Assembly (NCBI GenBank): GCA_003246295.1
Contig: QKAS01000047.1
Coordinates: 89,498 to 153,497 of the forward strand
From: Clostridia bacterium
GTDB lineage: Bacteria; Bacillota; Clostridia; Lachnospirales; Lachnospiraceae
Reading direction: 5' to 3'
Length of the DNA: 64,000 bases
The position numbers and the translations under genes were made by a program. Positions 31,290-40,236 of this stretch are shown here, one piece after another (within the stretch, counting starts at the first letter, position 1; each line of letters begins with the position of its first letter). The notes under the pieces were generated by a model that saw only the letters and a program-made list of their open reading frames with translations, was not told the DNA's origin and made no database searches.

Positions 31290-31667
31290 TTACTCTATTC
31301 TATTTTTACAGATATCAAGCCAGCAACATCCTATACACACCTGTTCAATCTTACCCAAATCAAGAATTTTACTTTTTACTTTTTCTCGATAATCACTCCA
31401 GTTCAATTCCTGATTTTCTGAAAATCCACACACACTTAAACAGATCTCGTCATAATTATTAACCTTTTGTCCCGACACGCATTCACCACAATGATTATGT
31501 GGGCACTTAGCACAGATCACATCGGCTTTACAAACAAGTCTGATGATTGGATTATTTAACTCCAACACTTGAATTATCTGTACCATATTTGCTACAAATT
31601 CTTCACTGTATCCTTTCCCTTCAAATTTCCCAATGCACATCCCATGGTGGGGTCTTATTTCTATCAT
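31290..31667 (-). CDS. DUF1284 cysteine-rich protein
   Basis: The 125-residue protein matches DUF1284: it starts IEIRPHHGMCIGKFEGKGYS and has clustered cysteines (VCKADVICAKCPHNHCGECVSG, split here as two motifs, and QVCIGCCWLDIC at the end). The eleven cysteines suggest an iron-sulfur cluster or zinc. AGGGAG lies before ATG 31667. It is monocistronic and has no known function. Confidence 0.75.
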   Translation of the reverse strand: MIEIRPHHGMCIGKFEGKGYSEEFVANMVQIIQVLELNNPIIRLVCKADVICAKCPHNHCGECVSGQKVNNYDEICLSVCGFSENQELNWSDYREKVKSKILDLGKIEQVCIGCCWLDICKNRIE

Positions 31668-31764
31668 AACTATCTCCCTAACGAATAATTTCCTTATCAA
31701 ATAATATCACAGCCCACTACACAATTCTATTATTTATAAGTTTCACTTCATATAAGCGAAGATA

Positions 31765-31789
31765 AAAAAAAGACAGCCCGAAGGCTGTC
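31765..31789 (-). terminator. Terminator of the cold-shock gene
   Basis: A 7-bp GC-rich stem (GACAGCC/GGCTGTC) with a stable TTCG loop is followed on the minus strand by TTTTTTTATC, about 100 bases beyond the stop. Confidence 0.85.
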
Positions 31790-31886
31790 ATAAAACATCT
31801 ACAACTAATTGATACAAATATTCAATGGATTGTTCTACAAAAGAATAATTCTAACATCAATCATTCAGGTATTTTTTATTCGCAAA

Positions 31887-32099
31887 TTAAGCTTTGCAAA
31901 CATTAACAGCTTTTAATTTTCTGCTGTCTTTAGGATCAGTTTCAACATCAAATGTTACTCTCTGTCCATCTTCAAGGCTTTTAAAGCCGTCTGTTACGAT
32001 TGCTGAAAAATGTACAAATACATCTTCTCCGCCGTTATCGTTTGTGATAAATCCAAATCCTTTTTGTGCATTAAACCATTTTACTGTACCGTTATTCAT
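31887..32099 (-). CDS. Cold-shock domain protein
   Basis: The 70-residue protein is a canonical CspA-type nucleic acid chaperone with RNP1 KGFGFI and RNP2 VFVHF, starting [11 protein letters not shown]. It binds single-stranded RNA and DNA and prevents secondary structure at low temperature. GGAGG precedes ATG 32099. A leader of about 150 bases precedes it, as usual for cold-shock genes. The Cys in the C-terminal VNVCKA is atypical. Confidence 0.93.
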   Translation of the reverse strand: MNNGTVKWFNAQKGFGFITNDNGGEDVFVHFSAIVTDGFKSLEDGQRVTFDVETDPKDSRKLKAVNVCKA

Positions 32100-32281
32100 T
32101 TCAGTACCTCCATTATAATATTTTGTATCAATATGTAACAAAAAAACCGGTCATACTTGCAAATCCTCAAACTACTTGCAACTACGGCCAGCCTCAATTT
32201 CAGATTGAATACTAATATACATTAACATGCCTTTTAGTAAATGTCAAGCATTTCTAAAAATATATTATATTTTTCTGATTT

Positions 32282-32785
32282 TTATTTGTCTGCTTCAGTA
32301 AAAGCCAGTTCCATTGCCTCTTTTGCATGTTCTAATGAAACGTTACAAGCAATAGAATATTCCGCATTTAACAGTTTCTTGACACGCTGTAGACATCTTT
32401 CATCCGTCATGTTTAAATGCTTTCCTGCTGCTTCTCTTCTATCAGATTCCAAAAGGATACCTTTCATCATCAATAAGCATTTCCAGAAATTACAAGACTG
32501 CATGATAGCAGTATATTCACGTTCTCTTACTTTATCATTGCTATGATAAATTCCTTCTTCGTTTTTTAAATTGTACAGATCCTGGATTGCTTCTTCTTTT
32601 GTGATTGTTGGTCGAAGAACAGTATCTCCATTACTGATTTTGACATAAATCTTACCACCTTGTTCATAAAATGGGCGAATCTGATAGTAAGTTTCTTCAC
32701 TTGAAACGAAATCAGGGATTCCAATATCCTCAATCTTGCATACACCATTGCTTTTATATACAACAACATCATTAATCTGATACAT
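32282..32785 (-). CDS. CarD-family transcriptional regulator
   Basis: The 167-residue protein has the CarD/CdnL layout. The N-terminal Tudor-like domain that binds RNA polymerase beta (YQINDVVVYKSNGVCKIEDI, residues 2-60) is followed by a helical C-terminal domain. Such proteins stabilise open promoter complexes or modulate rRNA promoters. The gene stands alone. The C-terminal region contains several cysteines and is less conserved. Confidence 0.85.
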   Translation of the reverse strand: MYQINDVVVYKSNGVCKIEDIGIPDFVSSEETYYQIRPFYEQGGKIYVKISNGDTVLRPTITKEEAIQDLYNLKNEEGIYHSNDKVREREYTAIMQSCNFWKCLLMMKGILLESDRREAAGKHLNMTDERCLQRVKKLLNAEYSIACNVSLEHAKEAMELAFTEADK

Positions 32786-32941
32786 ATTACTACCCTGACT
32801 TTCTGTGCTTTTAACAGTAAAAATTCAACCTATGATAAGAAATAGAATCTTAGCAGAAACATAGGTTATATCTATTATAGCACACTTTTGCCAGAAACTG
32901 GCAGTTTTTGGGAATTATTTCTTTTCTGTTGGATTGTCAAC

Positions 32942-33439
32942 TCAAATCATACCAGTTTTTGTACTTCTTCTTTCCATCAAAACTACATTACGCCAAATTC
33001 CATCTTTATCCTGTCCAATCAATTCACGATACCCTATAATTCTAAATCCATTCTTTTTGTGAAGCGAAATACTTGCTTGATTCTCCTCAATAATTCCAGA
33101 CTGTAGAGTCCAGATTCCCAAATCTTCTGATTTACGAATCACTTCAGCCAATAAAAGTGTTCCTATTCCCTTTGCTCTATACTTTTCTTTAATATATACG
33201 CTGATTTCAGCAACCCCTCTATATACACACCTACCACTTACAGGTGTCAGCGCAATCCATCCGACAACCAGGTTTTTAGAGTTGATCGCTACAAATCTGC
33301 AGTCTGCAAGATGCTCTTGATCCCATTCCTCGCTTGTGGGCGCATTCGTCTGAAATGTTGAAATACCGGATGAAATACCTTCCAGATAAATTTCCAGAAT
33401 CTCTTCTATATCATCTTTTCTTGCTTCCCTGATTTCCAT
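32942..33439 (-). CDS. GNAT acetyltransferase, phosphinothricin acetyltransferase-like
   Basis: The 165-residue protein follows the Pat/YncA family: IREARKDDIEEILEIYLEGI at the start, EISVYIKEKYRAKGIGTLLL as the acetyl-CoA site, and ISLHKKNGFRIIGYRE near the end. Family members acetylate phosphinothricin, methionine sulfone or other amines. GGAGG lies before the ATG. The natural substrate is not known. Confidence 0.85.
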   Translation of the reverse strand: MEIREARKDDIEEILEIYLEGISSGISTFQTNAPTSEEWDQEHLADCRFVAINSKNLVVGWIALTPVSGRCVYRGVAEISVYIKEKYRAKGIGTLLLAEVIRKSEDLGIWTLQSGIIEENQASISLHKKNGFRIIGYRELIGQDKDGIWRNVVLMERRSTKTGMI

Positions 33440-33573
33440 ATAAATACCTCCTCAACAATTATAATGATTGCTATTATAATACAGGAGTTTTATATTTGCA
33501 ATATGCAACTATTTCTTTTTGCAAATATTATACTTTTCAAATATATCATTCTACAAATATTTCATCACACATA

Positions 33574-33602
33574 TTGTTTCATTTTATTATTTTTGTTACT
33601 AT
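33574..33602 (+). promoter_or_regulatory. Probable promoter of the MarR gene
   Basis: TTGTTT and TACTAT are 17 bases apart, 64 bases upstream of the ATG. Confidence 0.45.
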
Positions 33603-33665
33603 AGACTCAGTACATATCATCTGCAGTCATTTAACACTGTCACTATTTTATAATTGGAGGCTTTT

Positions 33666-34112
33666 ATGAATCAAACAGACACACCCAAAGTACATAATGC
33701 ATCCCTGTTTAGAGAGAAAATAAGACAATTAGAGAAAAATCTTGGTATGCTATCACAGTATCACTGTGGTTCCTGTGAGCCTGTAACGCTTTCACAGTGT
33801 CATGCACTGGTTGAAATTGGTAGAAATAATTCATTATCTTTAAAACAGCTTTCAGAAATATTATTACTGGATGCAAGTACAACGAGCCGTGTTGTAGATC
33901 AACTGGTAAAAAAAGGGTATGTACTTCGTAATTCTTCAAAAATAGACAGAAGAGGTATCGAGATTACACTTACAAATCAGGGAAATGACTACTATACATC
34001 CATTGAATCCGAGATGAACCAGCTTTTTTTAGATCGTTTCAATAAAATTCCTGCAGAATCCAGAGAAGTTGTTATGCAATCAATCGAACTTCTAATTACA
34101 GCATTTTCTTAA
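33666..34112 (+). CDS. MarR-family transcriptional regulator
   Basis: The 148-residue winged-helix protein has LKQLSEILLLDASTTSRVVD as the DNA-reading helices and KIDRRGIEITLTNQG as the wing. A Cys pair in QYHCGSCEPVTLSQCHAL precedes the DNA-binding domain, so thiol- or metal-based sensing is possible. GGAGG lies five bases before ATG 33666. It is convergent with a metallo-hydrolase gene and no obvious target is divergent. Confidence 0.85.
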   Translation: MNQTDTPKVHNASLFREKIRQLEKNLGMLSQYHCGSCEPVTLSQCHALVEIGRNNSLSLKQLSEILLLDASTTSRVVDQLVKKGYVLRNSSKIDRRGIEITLTNQGNDYYTSIESEMNQLFLDRFNKIPAESREVVMQSIELLITAFS

Positions 34113-34144
34113 CTATACTCATTTCTGATTTTTATATGAAAAAT

Positions 34145-34951
34145 TCAGACCTGAATCAGTCTTCCAACTGCAACATCCGAAATCTTAATCTCTTGATCAA
34201 TTAGTGCTTTTGCTCTAAACGAAACACAATGGGATGGATATAATTTGTGGATATGATTTTCTTTAAAATATTGAATTGTGCCAAACAGCTTTTCTGATTC
34301 TTTAAATATATGGAATCCTCCCAGGATCCCTATAATTCTTTCACATTCTGTGATTTTTTTTGCATATTCTGATATATTACAGATTCCACTATGAGAACAT
34401 CCCGTTATGATAAAAACACCCTCATCTGTTTTATATGCAAGAGCTGTATCTTCTAAAAGCTGATCCGGAATCCACTTTGTATCTCTCTCACATTCACCAA
34501 TCGGTTCTCTTTTTTCGAATGTAAAATATTCCGGTATCTCCCCTAAGAAAAATAAATTTTCAGTAAGTCTAATTGGTTCTCTTGACAATTCAACTCTGAC
34601 AACATCACTTAGCTGTGACAATGTCATAGGGCTGCCTATCGGTTCTCCTTCAAATCGTTTCTTGTAAAAGCAATCTGGATGTGCGATTAGTTTACATCCA
34701 GACAAATCACATTGTTCTGCTAAATGTACTAAGCCTCCGGTATGATCATTATGCCCATGCGACAACACAATCAAATCCAACATGTTCAAGTCAATCTTCA
34801 TCTTATCTGCATTTTTCAGAAGCACATCAGAATACCCGCAATCAAATAATATCCGCTTTCCATCTACCTCCAGATAAAAGCATGCTGCTGGTTCTCCAAG
34901 GTAATATTGATCAATAAAAGTATTGTTGTCTACAACCACTCTGATATCCAT
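34145..34951 (-). CDS. Metallo-beta-lactamase fold hydrolase
   Basis: The 268-residue protein has the metal-binding LSHGHNDHTGG (about residues 64-74), ITGCSHSGICN and a late YPSHCVS histidine. It resembles the branch that includes dihydropterin-ribofuranosyl-aminobenzene phosphate synthase-like proteins. The substrate cannot be named. It lies downstream of the DUF4422 gene on the same strand with a 104-base gap. Confidence 0.82.
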   Translation of the reverse strand: MDIRVVVDNNTFIDQYYLGEPAACFYLEVDGKRILFDCGYSDVLLKNADKMKIDLNMLDLIVLSHGHNDHTGGLVHLAEQCDLSGCKLIAHPDCFYKKRFEGEPIGSPMTLSQLSDVVRVELSREPIRLTENLFFLGEIPEYFTFEKREPIGECERDTKWIPDQLLEDTALAYKTDEGVFIITGCSHSGICNISEYAKKITECERIIGILGGFHIFKESEKLFGTIQYFKENHIHKLYPSHCVSFRAKALIDQEIKISDVAVGRLIQV

Positions 34952-34973
34952 ATACTTTTCCTTCCCATTGGTT

Positions 34974-36056
34974 TTAAGATGGTTTATCTCTTTTGGCTGA
35001 TTCCTTTTGGATTTGAATGGCTACTTCAAGCATCTGACTTGAAACTGTTCCTTCCTCAAAAGAAGAAAGCAGTGTTTTTTGCATATTATCAAACACAGAC
35101 TCACTTACCAATCGATTCAATTTTGAAAATCGTGGTACGAGTTCATAAAAAGAATAGCCCTTGTCAAACAGACTCTTTCCGGTCTCTTCATATTCTTTAT
35201 CAAATGTGGCAATCATCTGCATTGCCAGTTTCAACTCCCCTGTGACGTCAGATGCTTCCATTAAAACATCAGGACGGTTCTTCAACACTTCAATAAAATA
35301 ATTTTTTGCGCCCTGCAGATCTCTGTTCTGAAAAAAACCAGATAATTGTTCTTTTAGATCTACCGTCTCCGTTTTTTCTGCAGTCATTCCAATCTTACAT
35401 TCATATACTTTTAGCTGGTTATGCTCGATCCAAATCATTAGTAAAAATTCAGAAATAAAACCAAATACCCTCTTATGGTAATCATCATAATCTGTGAGAT
35501 CTATTCTATGTTCTATTTCAAATAAAATCGTAAAAAGCCACGCAGAATACCGGTCAAATAATTCCTTGTTCGTGATTATTATATTTCCAAAATATGTGTG
35601 GTTCTGATGAACTCTTTCTAAAACCAAGTCATAATATTCTGGATATTTTTCCCGAATTACATCCAGTGTCATATCTAAGTCTTTTCTATAATGATTCGCA
35701 GCATATCCATCGTAGTAACTAAAATTAAGAGTAAGTTTTTTTGTAGTGATCAGGTCATACTCTTTTAAAATCGCTTCATACTCAACTTCATTCATTATGA
35801 CATCATTGTCATTAACCGGGTATCTTCTGTAGTGACATATTCCTACATAATCAGAGGTTCTTATATTTTTCCAGATCCAGTACATCCCTGTCAGTTCACA
35901 ATATGATTTGTTTTTTTCAGAGATATGATCTCCTGTATGATCTCCTATATATCCAAGATCTTCCGAAAGAGCCCTGCCCACCTGTAGCAGTATGTATACA
36001 GGATCACTGGGAACCGCAAATGATTTGTGCGTAATTGTAAATACTTTTACAGACAT
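34974..36056 (-). CDS. DUF4422 glycosyltransferase-like protein
   Basis: The 360-residue protein starts SVKVFTITHKSFAVP and has the DUF4422 core: DNTGDHISEKN-type motif (here HTGDHISEKNKSYCELTGMY), DYVGICHYRRYP and NIIITNKELFDRYSAWLF. Such domains occur in capsule and exopolysaccharide loci and are considered glycosyltransferases. Here it is isolated from any polysaccharide cluster and carries about 130 extra helical residues at the C-terminus. GGAGG lies seven bases before ATG 36056. Confidence 0.8.
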   Translation of the reverse strand: MSVKVFTITHKSFAVPSDPVYILLQVGRALSEDLGYIGDHTGDHISEKNKSYCELTGMYWIWKNIRTSDYVGICHYRRYPVNDNDVIMNEVEYEAILKEYDLITTKKLTLNFSYYDGYAANHYRKDLDMTLDVIREKYPEYYDLVLERVHQNHTYFGNIIITNKELFDRYSAWLFTILFEIEHRIDLTDYDDYHKRVFGFISEFLLMIWIEHNQLKVYECKIGMTAEKTETVDLKEQLSGFFQNRDLQGAKNYFIEVLKNRPDVLMEASDVTGELKLAMQMIATFDKEYEETGKSLFDKGYSFYELVPRFSKLNRLVSESVFDNMQKTLLSSFEEGTVSSQMLEVAIQIQKESAKRDKPS

Positions 36057-36095
36057 GAAGCATCCTCCATAACTCAATTTCCGTTCAATATAGCA

Positions 36096-36812
36096 TTATA
36101 AAATCTGCTTTGCATTTTGAAATCTCTCGTAAAACTGATCGTAGAAATCTTTTTCTTTTGTATAAGGTGTTTGGAAAAAAGTCTTCAATAAAAACAGATT
36201 ATTATCTCTTATTTGATCTGTGGAAGGTTCGTTTCCGAATTTCTTCTGAAATTCCTGGATCATAGTATGCCAGTCAAGGACGAACTGTTCATATTTTTTT
36301 AAATCTGGTATCCCAATCCACTTTTTGACTTTGATTTTAGTTCGATTATTCTTCATGCATTCCTGTGTCTGTAAAAAATATTGAAACGAATGATTCTCGT
36401 AAACTCTTCCCAACGGGAAAAGTCGACAGATTCCCGGACGAAACGAATGAATACTACATCTTCCATTTTCATTCAAAAAATTACATTTTGGTACATCTTT
36501 TAACTTATCTTCCTGATTCTGATACATCTGTGACATAACAGTCGCCTGTGCCCTCTTACTCATTACAAGATTCGGCAAAATAAGACCATCAACCAGATTC
36601 AGCTCTATTTTACCCTGAAGCAACTGATCAAAGCTTTGTCCCAGACCAGCTGACAGCATAGCAATATCATATGGATCTAAAATGATTGAAGATCCCATAT
36701 CGCAACAGCATTCAAAACATCCCTTACAGTCATTACAATCAGCTTTAACAAGATCGTTTGCACTATATCTTTTCCCATCTGAAATTTCATCAAGATTTAC
36801 TTCTCTAATCAT
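36096..36812 (-). CDS. YkgJ-family cysteine cluster protein
   Basis: The 238-residue protein binds metal through the clustered motif CNDCKGCFECCCDMG (residues 26-40) and FRPGICRLFPLG, with a further CSIH. These fit the YkgJ/zinc-iron chelating family. The role is unknown; such proteins are suspected to carry iron-sulfur or zinc. AAGGAG lies upstream. It precedes the DUF4422 gene by about 40 bases in the same orientation, so both may be one transcript. Confidence 0.8.
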   Translation of the reverse strand: MIREVNLDEISDGKRYSANDLVKADCNDCKGCFECCCDMGSSIILDPYDIAMLSAGLGQSFDQLLQGKIELNLVDGLILPNLVMSKRAQATVMSQMYQNQEDKLKDVPKCNFLNENGRCSIHSFRPGICRLFPLGRVYENHSFQYFLQTQECMKNNRTKIKVKKWIGIPDLKKYEQFVLDWHTMIQEFQKKFGNEPSTDQIRDNNLFLLKTFFQTPYTKEKDFYDQFYERFQNAKQIL

Positions 36813-36949
36813 TTCGAATCTCCTTTTATATAAGTCGATTCTATTATAGCACAGTCTCCTTAGTCATCAAAGGCTGCATAAAATGTGTTTACAATTCTTC
36901 CGTTGATTCCAAAAAACTCTTTCTCCGAAAAGAATACTAGTAAAAATAC

Positions 36950-36982
36950 AAAAAAATAACTACCACCTAAGTTGTAGTTATT
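36950..36982 (-). terminator. Terminator of the FLEET operon
   Basis: A perfect 9-bp stem AATAACTAC/GTAGTTATT is followed on the minus strand by TTTTTTTG. It lies ten bases past the last gene of the cluster. Confidence 0.85.
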
Positions 36983-36991
36983 CCTGAGTTA

Positions 36992-37504
36992 TCAGTTATT
37001 ATTTCCGCTGACAAGATGATATTTTTTAACGCTTCCTACAATCAATGCACCTACCATACCAATTACCAGCCCCGTTATCAGTCCTGAAATTAATAAAAAA
37101 GGTAAATAATATATCATAAGTATATTGTTTACTACAAGAATTGCAATGAAGACCTGACCAATATTATGTGCAACTCCACCTGCAATACTGACTCCTGTCA
37201 GACTGAACTTACCGATCTGTTTCATTAAAATCATACAAAAACAGCTAAGAATACCACCAGCAAAACTAAAAAGAAGCGTAGAAGGGCTTCCAAATGTAAA
37301 ACTGACCAAAAGAATTCTAATGAGCGAGAGAACAAATGCTTCTTTTTCACCCATGACGTAAAGACCAGTAATTACTACAAGGTTTGCAAGCCCAAGTTTG
37401 ATTCCCGGTACTGGAACCGGTATTGGAATCAGACTTTCTAAATAACTTAAAATAAATGCCAATGCAATCAACACACCAAATATCGTAATTTTCTTTGTTT
37501 TCAT
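36992..37504 (-). CDS. eetB: EetB: Gx transporter family membrane protein
   Basis: The 170-residue protein has five or six membrane helices and the family pattern LESLIPIPVPVPGIKLGLAN and GVAHNIGQV. It was formerly annotated as heptaprenyl diphosphate synthase component I. In Listeria the homologue EetB is required for extracellular electron transfer, with EetA, although its exact biochemical role is unsettled. AAGGAT lies before the ATG. It is the last gene of the seven-gene cluster. Confidence 0.85.
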   Translation of the reverse strand: MKTKKITIFGVLIALAFILSYLESLIPIPVPVPGIKLGLANLVVITGLYVMGEKEAFVLSLIRILLVSFTFGSPSTLLFSFAGGILSCFCMILMKQIGKFSLTGVSIAGGVAHNIGQVFIAILVVNNILMIYYLPFLLISGLITGLVIGMVGALIVGSVKKYHLVSGNNN

Positions 37505-37518
37505 AATTATATCCTTAA

Positions 37519-37887
37519 TTACTTTGCAATGATATCAACAGTATTTTCTTCTCCCCCGATAATCTCTACTACAACTTTGTGAGGAAGACACACGATTGTT
37601 TCATGGTTATAATGAATTTTATTGTGTTTGACACACAATTTGTCGGGACAGTCTGCATCAGTCATCCAGACATACCCATCTTGTATGACGACCTCATTGT
37701 AATCCCCATTTTCCTGTTCGATCTTTATTGTATTATTCTGTTCAAGTTCTATCTGCTGGTAAATTTTGCCATTCACTGTAATGACTACAGCACTTCCTTC
37801 TTTTTTATTTAAAAAGAAAAAACCTAAGCTGACCAATGCAATCAACAATACAATTCCTGTCATAATCACGTCATTTCGTTTCAACAT
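37519..37887 (-). CDS. eetA: EetA: NusG domain II-containing membrane-anchored protein
   Basis: The 122-residue protein has one N-terminal membrane helix (about 7-27) and an extracytoplasmic domain of the NusG domain II type (GYVWMTDADCPDKLCVKHNKI, IVCLPHKVVVEI; shown in part). The two cysteines in DCPDKLC and the Cys of IVCLPHK are family hallmarks. In Listeria EetA acts in electron transfer beyond the membrane. The start at 37887 lies after the apbE stop; a longer frame would overlap apbE by over 50 bases. Confidence 0.83.
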   Translation of the reverse strand: MLKRNDVIMTGIVLLIALVSLGFFFLNKKEGSAVVITVNGKIYQQIELEQNNTIKIEQENGDYNEVVIQDGYVWMTDADCPDKLCVKHNKIHYNHETIVCLPHKVVVEIIGGEENTVDIIAK

Positions 37888-37897
37888 TTTACACCCA

Positions 37898-38947
37898 CTA
37901 CTTCCTGATATATGCTTCAAAACCCGAACTATATTCATAGGTTCCATCATTTAAAATCCAGAATGCTTCTGTGTCTTCAAGCGATTCAATCAAGTTTTTA
38001 CCTTCTTCAAGTGTCATGTTAAATATCGAAGTAGATAGCGCATCTGCCATTCCACTATCTTTGCATACAATAGAAACTGATTGAAAAAGTTCAGAAGGCA
38101 TCAACGTTTCAGGATCAATAATATGGTGGTATCTCTTTCCATCAACTGTATAATATCTCTCATAGACTCCACTTGTTACAAGAGACATATCTTCAAGTTG
38201 TAATATATGAACCGTAGTCTGTGCACTTTCCTGATCTGGATTCTGGATTCCAACGCTCCAAGGTTTAGTACCTGCTTCATCAAATTTGGTTCCTATAGTA
38301 CGTACATTTCCCCCTACGGAGATCATTCCATTCGTAAATCCTTGTTCTTCTATATATTTAGCAGTCATTTCTGTCGCATATCCTTTTGCAATCGCACCCA
38401 CATCCAGTCGCATAAGTGGATCTTCAAGATACACCGTAGACGCTTCTTTGTCTATTTTTACTTTACTAATATCGGTATGTTTGACCATTCCCTGAAGTTC
38501 ATTCATTGAAGGAAGCTTCGCAGAAATTGGATCATCAATACCTTTTGTTCTATAATCATGCCATATAGATAACACTGCGCCAAATGCAACATTTACATTA
38601 TCATTTGTCATTTGATCCATCTGAATAGAAAACTCTAACAAATCAATAATCTTTTGATTGACTTTAACAGGCTTGATTCCGGCATTATCATTGATCGTTT
38701 TAATATTGTTTACACCATCATAATCATTATAAATGTCATAGAGCTGATGATATTCTTCAAGTCGATTATAAATCAACTGAGAATAATCAGTAAAAGTTTT
38801 TTCATCAGGTGCATACCCGACAATTGTTGTAACCGTATCAAAAAGTTCTAGAAAAGAAGATTCAAAACGCTGCTCTGTTTTTGGTCCACAGGCTGTTATA
38901 TTAATTATCATAGCCAAGACCGTAAAAATTGTTACAACTTTTTTCAT
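37898..38947 (-). CDS. apbE: FAD:protein FMN transferase (ApbE/FmnB), lipoprotein
   Basis: The enzyme attaches FMN covalently to threonine side chains of secreted proteins, using FAD and magnesium. The 349-residue protein has a lipoprotein signal (lipobox ITACG, Cys20). The active-site features are LDVGAIAKGYATE, GMISVGGNVRTIG and the C-terminal SVSIVCKDSGMADALSTSIF metal site. Its substrate is almost certainly the lipoprotein encoded upstream at 39054-40163. AAGGAATGCGG lies before ATG 38947. Confidence 0.92.
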   Translation of the reverse strand: MKKVVTIFTVLAMIINITACGPKTEQRFESSFLELFDTVTTIVGYAPDEKTFTDYSQLIYNRLEEYHQLYDIYNDYDGVNNIKTINDNAGIKPVKVNQKIIDLLEFSIQMDQMTNDNVNVAFGAVLSIWHDYRTKGIDDPISAKLPSMNELQGMVKHTDISKVKIDKEASTVYLEDPLMRLDVGAIAKGYATEMTAKYIEEQGFTNGMISVGGNVRTIGTKFDEAGTKPWSVGIQNPDQESAQTTVHILQLEDMSLVTSGVYERYYTVDGKRYHHIIDPETLMPSELFQSVSIVCKDSGMADALSTSIFNMTLEEGKNLIESLEDTEAFWILNDGTYEYSSGFEAYIRK

Positions 38948-38978
38948 ATATCCGCATTCCTTCAAATAGTACAAATCA

Positions 38979-39015
38979 GGGATGCAGCTCTATCATAAAC
39001 AGTAGAATGCATCCC
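38979..39015 (-). other. Hairpin between pplA and apbE
   Basis: GGGATGCA and TGCATCCC form a perfect 8-bp stem in the 106-base gap. There is no clear T-run, so it may stabilise the abundant lipoprotein mRNA or cause partial termination. Confidence 0.5.
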
Positions 39016-39053
39016 CTCATTATTATAGTGTTCCCGTACTTATTATATTGCCA

Positions 39054-40163
39054 TTAGTTTGCTGTATTCGCAACAGCTTTTTCAACAATACCGATAAATG
39101 GAGCTACATGTACAGTTACTGAACTTGTAAGATCAGCTTCTGTTGCAACACCTTCTTCTGATACAGCAATGCCTTTTACTTCGTCCACTGTTTTACCAAC
39201 AGCGTAAAGTGCAAATGCATCAGCCTGCTCATACCATTCTTTACCAATTGCTGATTTAGCTTTCATACCATAGTCTTCTTTTAACTCCTGTTTTGTTAAA
39301 GGAGCAACTGTAAGATCAGATGTGATTGTTCCTGTAGCGTCAAAATTTACACTTCCTTGAGATGCATCAATCACACAACTTGTGATTTTTCCTTCTGCAT
39401 TTGTAGTTACTGCAGAGTAAAATGTATAAGCCTGAATCAGACCTTCTGCATCAGCAGTTGCGTCTGTAGATTTAGTAGAATCTGTTGAAATTGCAAGTCC
39501 GAGTTTATCCTCTGCTCCTGCACCAAGTGCTTTTGCATTTGCAACAGCTTTTTCGATCGCTGCTACATAATCACCAATTTTAATTGTAACAGAAGCGGTG
39601 AGATCTTCTCCTGTTGGTGCTCCTTCTTCTGAAACAGCTATGCCTTTTACTTCATCAACTGTTTTACCAACTACATAGTCAGCAAGTGCATTTACCTGTT
39701 CATTCCATTCTTTCTGAATGCCAGATGCTTTTCCAAGACCATAATCAGCGCCAAGTTCCTGTTTTGTTTTGATTGCTGCTGTCAGATCAGACGTGATTTT
39801 ACCTTCTTTTGTGAAGTTAATCTTTGTTTGAATTGCATCGATTTTACAATCAATAATTTTTCCATCTTCACCAACAAGAACTGCAACAACGTTAGAATCT
39901 ACTTCTCCAAGTCCATCTTCTTCAGCAGGGTTTGTTGATTTTGCAATTGAGCTAACTACTGCAAGACCAGTTTTAACACCACCTGCTTCTGTTGTAGCCT
40001 CTTCTGTAACTTCTTCAGTCGCTTCTTCAGCAGGTGCTTCTGCTGTTTCTTCTACAGCTGTTTCAGCTGCAGGCGCTTGGGTTGTTTCAGCTGTGCTTCC
40101 GCATCCTGCAAGCAGGGCAGCTGTCATAGTGATTCCAAGTAAAATGGTAATCGCTTTTTTCAT
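39054..40163 (-). CDS. pplA: PplA-like flavinylated lipoprotein with two repeat domains
   Basis: The 369-residue lipoprotein (lipobox LLAGC, Cys21) has a Glu/Ala/Thr linker to about residue 62. Two homologous domains of about 150 residues follow (about 63-215 and 219-367), both containing GKTVDEVKGIAVSEEG and D-Y-G-x(G/K)-K/A-A-S-x-I-x-KEW. Each starts with a KST motif (75-77, 231-233) followed by acidic residues, the candidate FMN attachment threonines. In Listeria PplA carries electrons from the membrane to soluble acceptors. GGAGG precedes ATG 40163. The ApbE transferase is encoded next. Confidence 0.85.
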   Translation of the reverse strand: MKKAITILLGITMTAALLAGCGSTAETTQAPAAETAVEETAEAPAEEATEEVTEEATTEAGGVKTGLAVVSSIAKSTNPAEEDGLGEVDSNVVAVLVGEDGKIIDCKIDAIQTKINFTKEGKITSDLTAAIKTKQELGADYGLGKASGIQKEWNEQVNALADYVVGKTVDEVKGIAVSEEGAPTGEDLTASVTIKIGDYVAAIEKAVANAKALGAGAEDKLGLAISTDSTKSTDATADAEGLIQAYTFYSAVTTNAEGKITSCVIDASQGSVNFDATGTITSDLTVAPLTKQELKEDYGMKAKSAIGKEWYEQADAFALYAVGKTVDEVKGIAVSEEGVATEADLTSSVTVHVAPFIGIVEKAVANTAN

Positions 40164-40236
40164 AATTGTCCTCCATTCCGCCGTCGACGCGGCAAATGCA
40201 TTTTTTATATATTCAATCCGGCTATCGGATGAATAA

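Noticed and set aside
32100..32281. A riboswitch upstream of the cold-shock gene
   Set aside because: Only a long leader typical of cold-shock mRNAs is visible; no known riboswitch core was recognised.
36992..37504. Annotation as heptaprenyl diphosphate synthase component I
   Set aside because: The sequence is an integral membrane Gx transporter-type protein and sits with eetA; a real prenyl synthase with Asp-rich motifs is encoded at 41146-42141.
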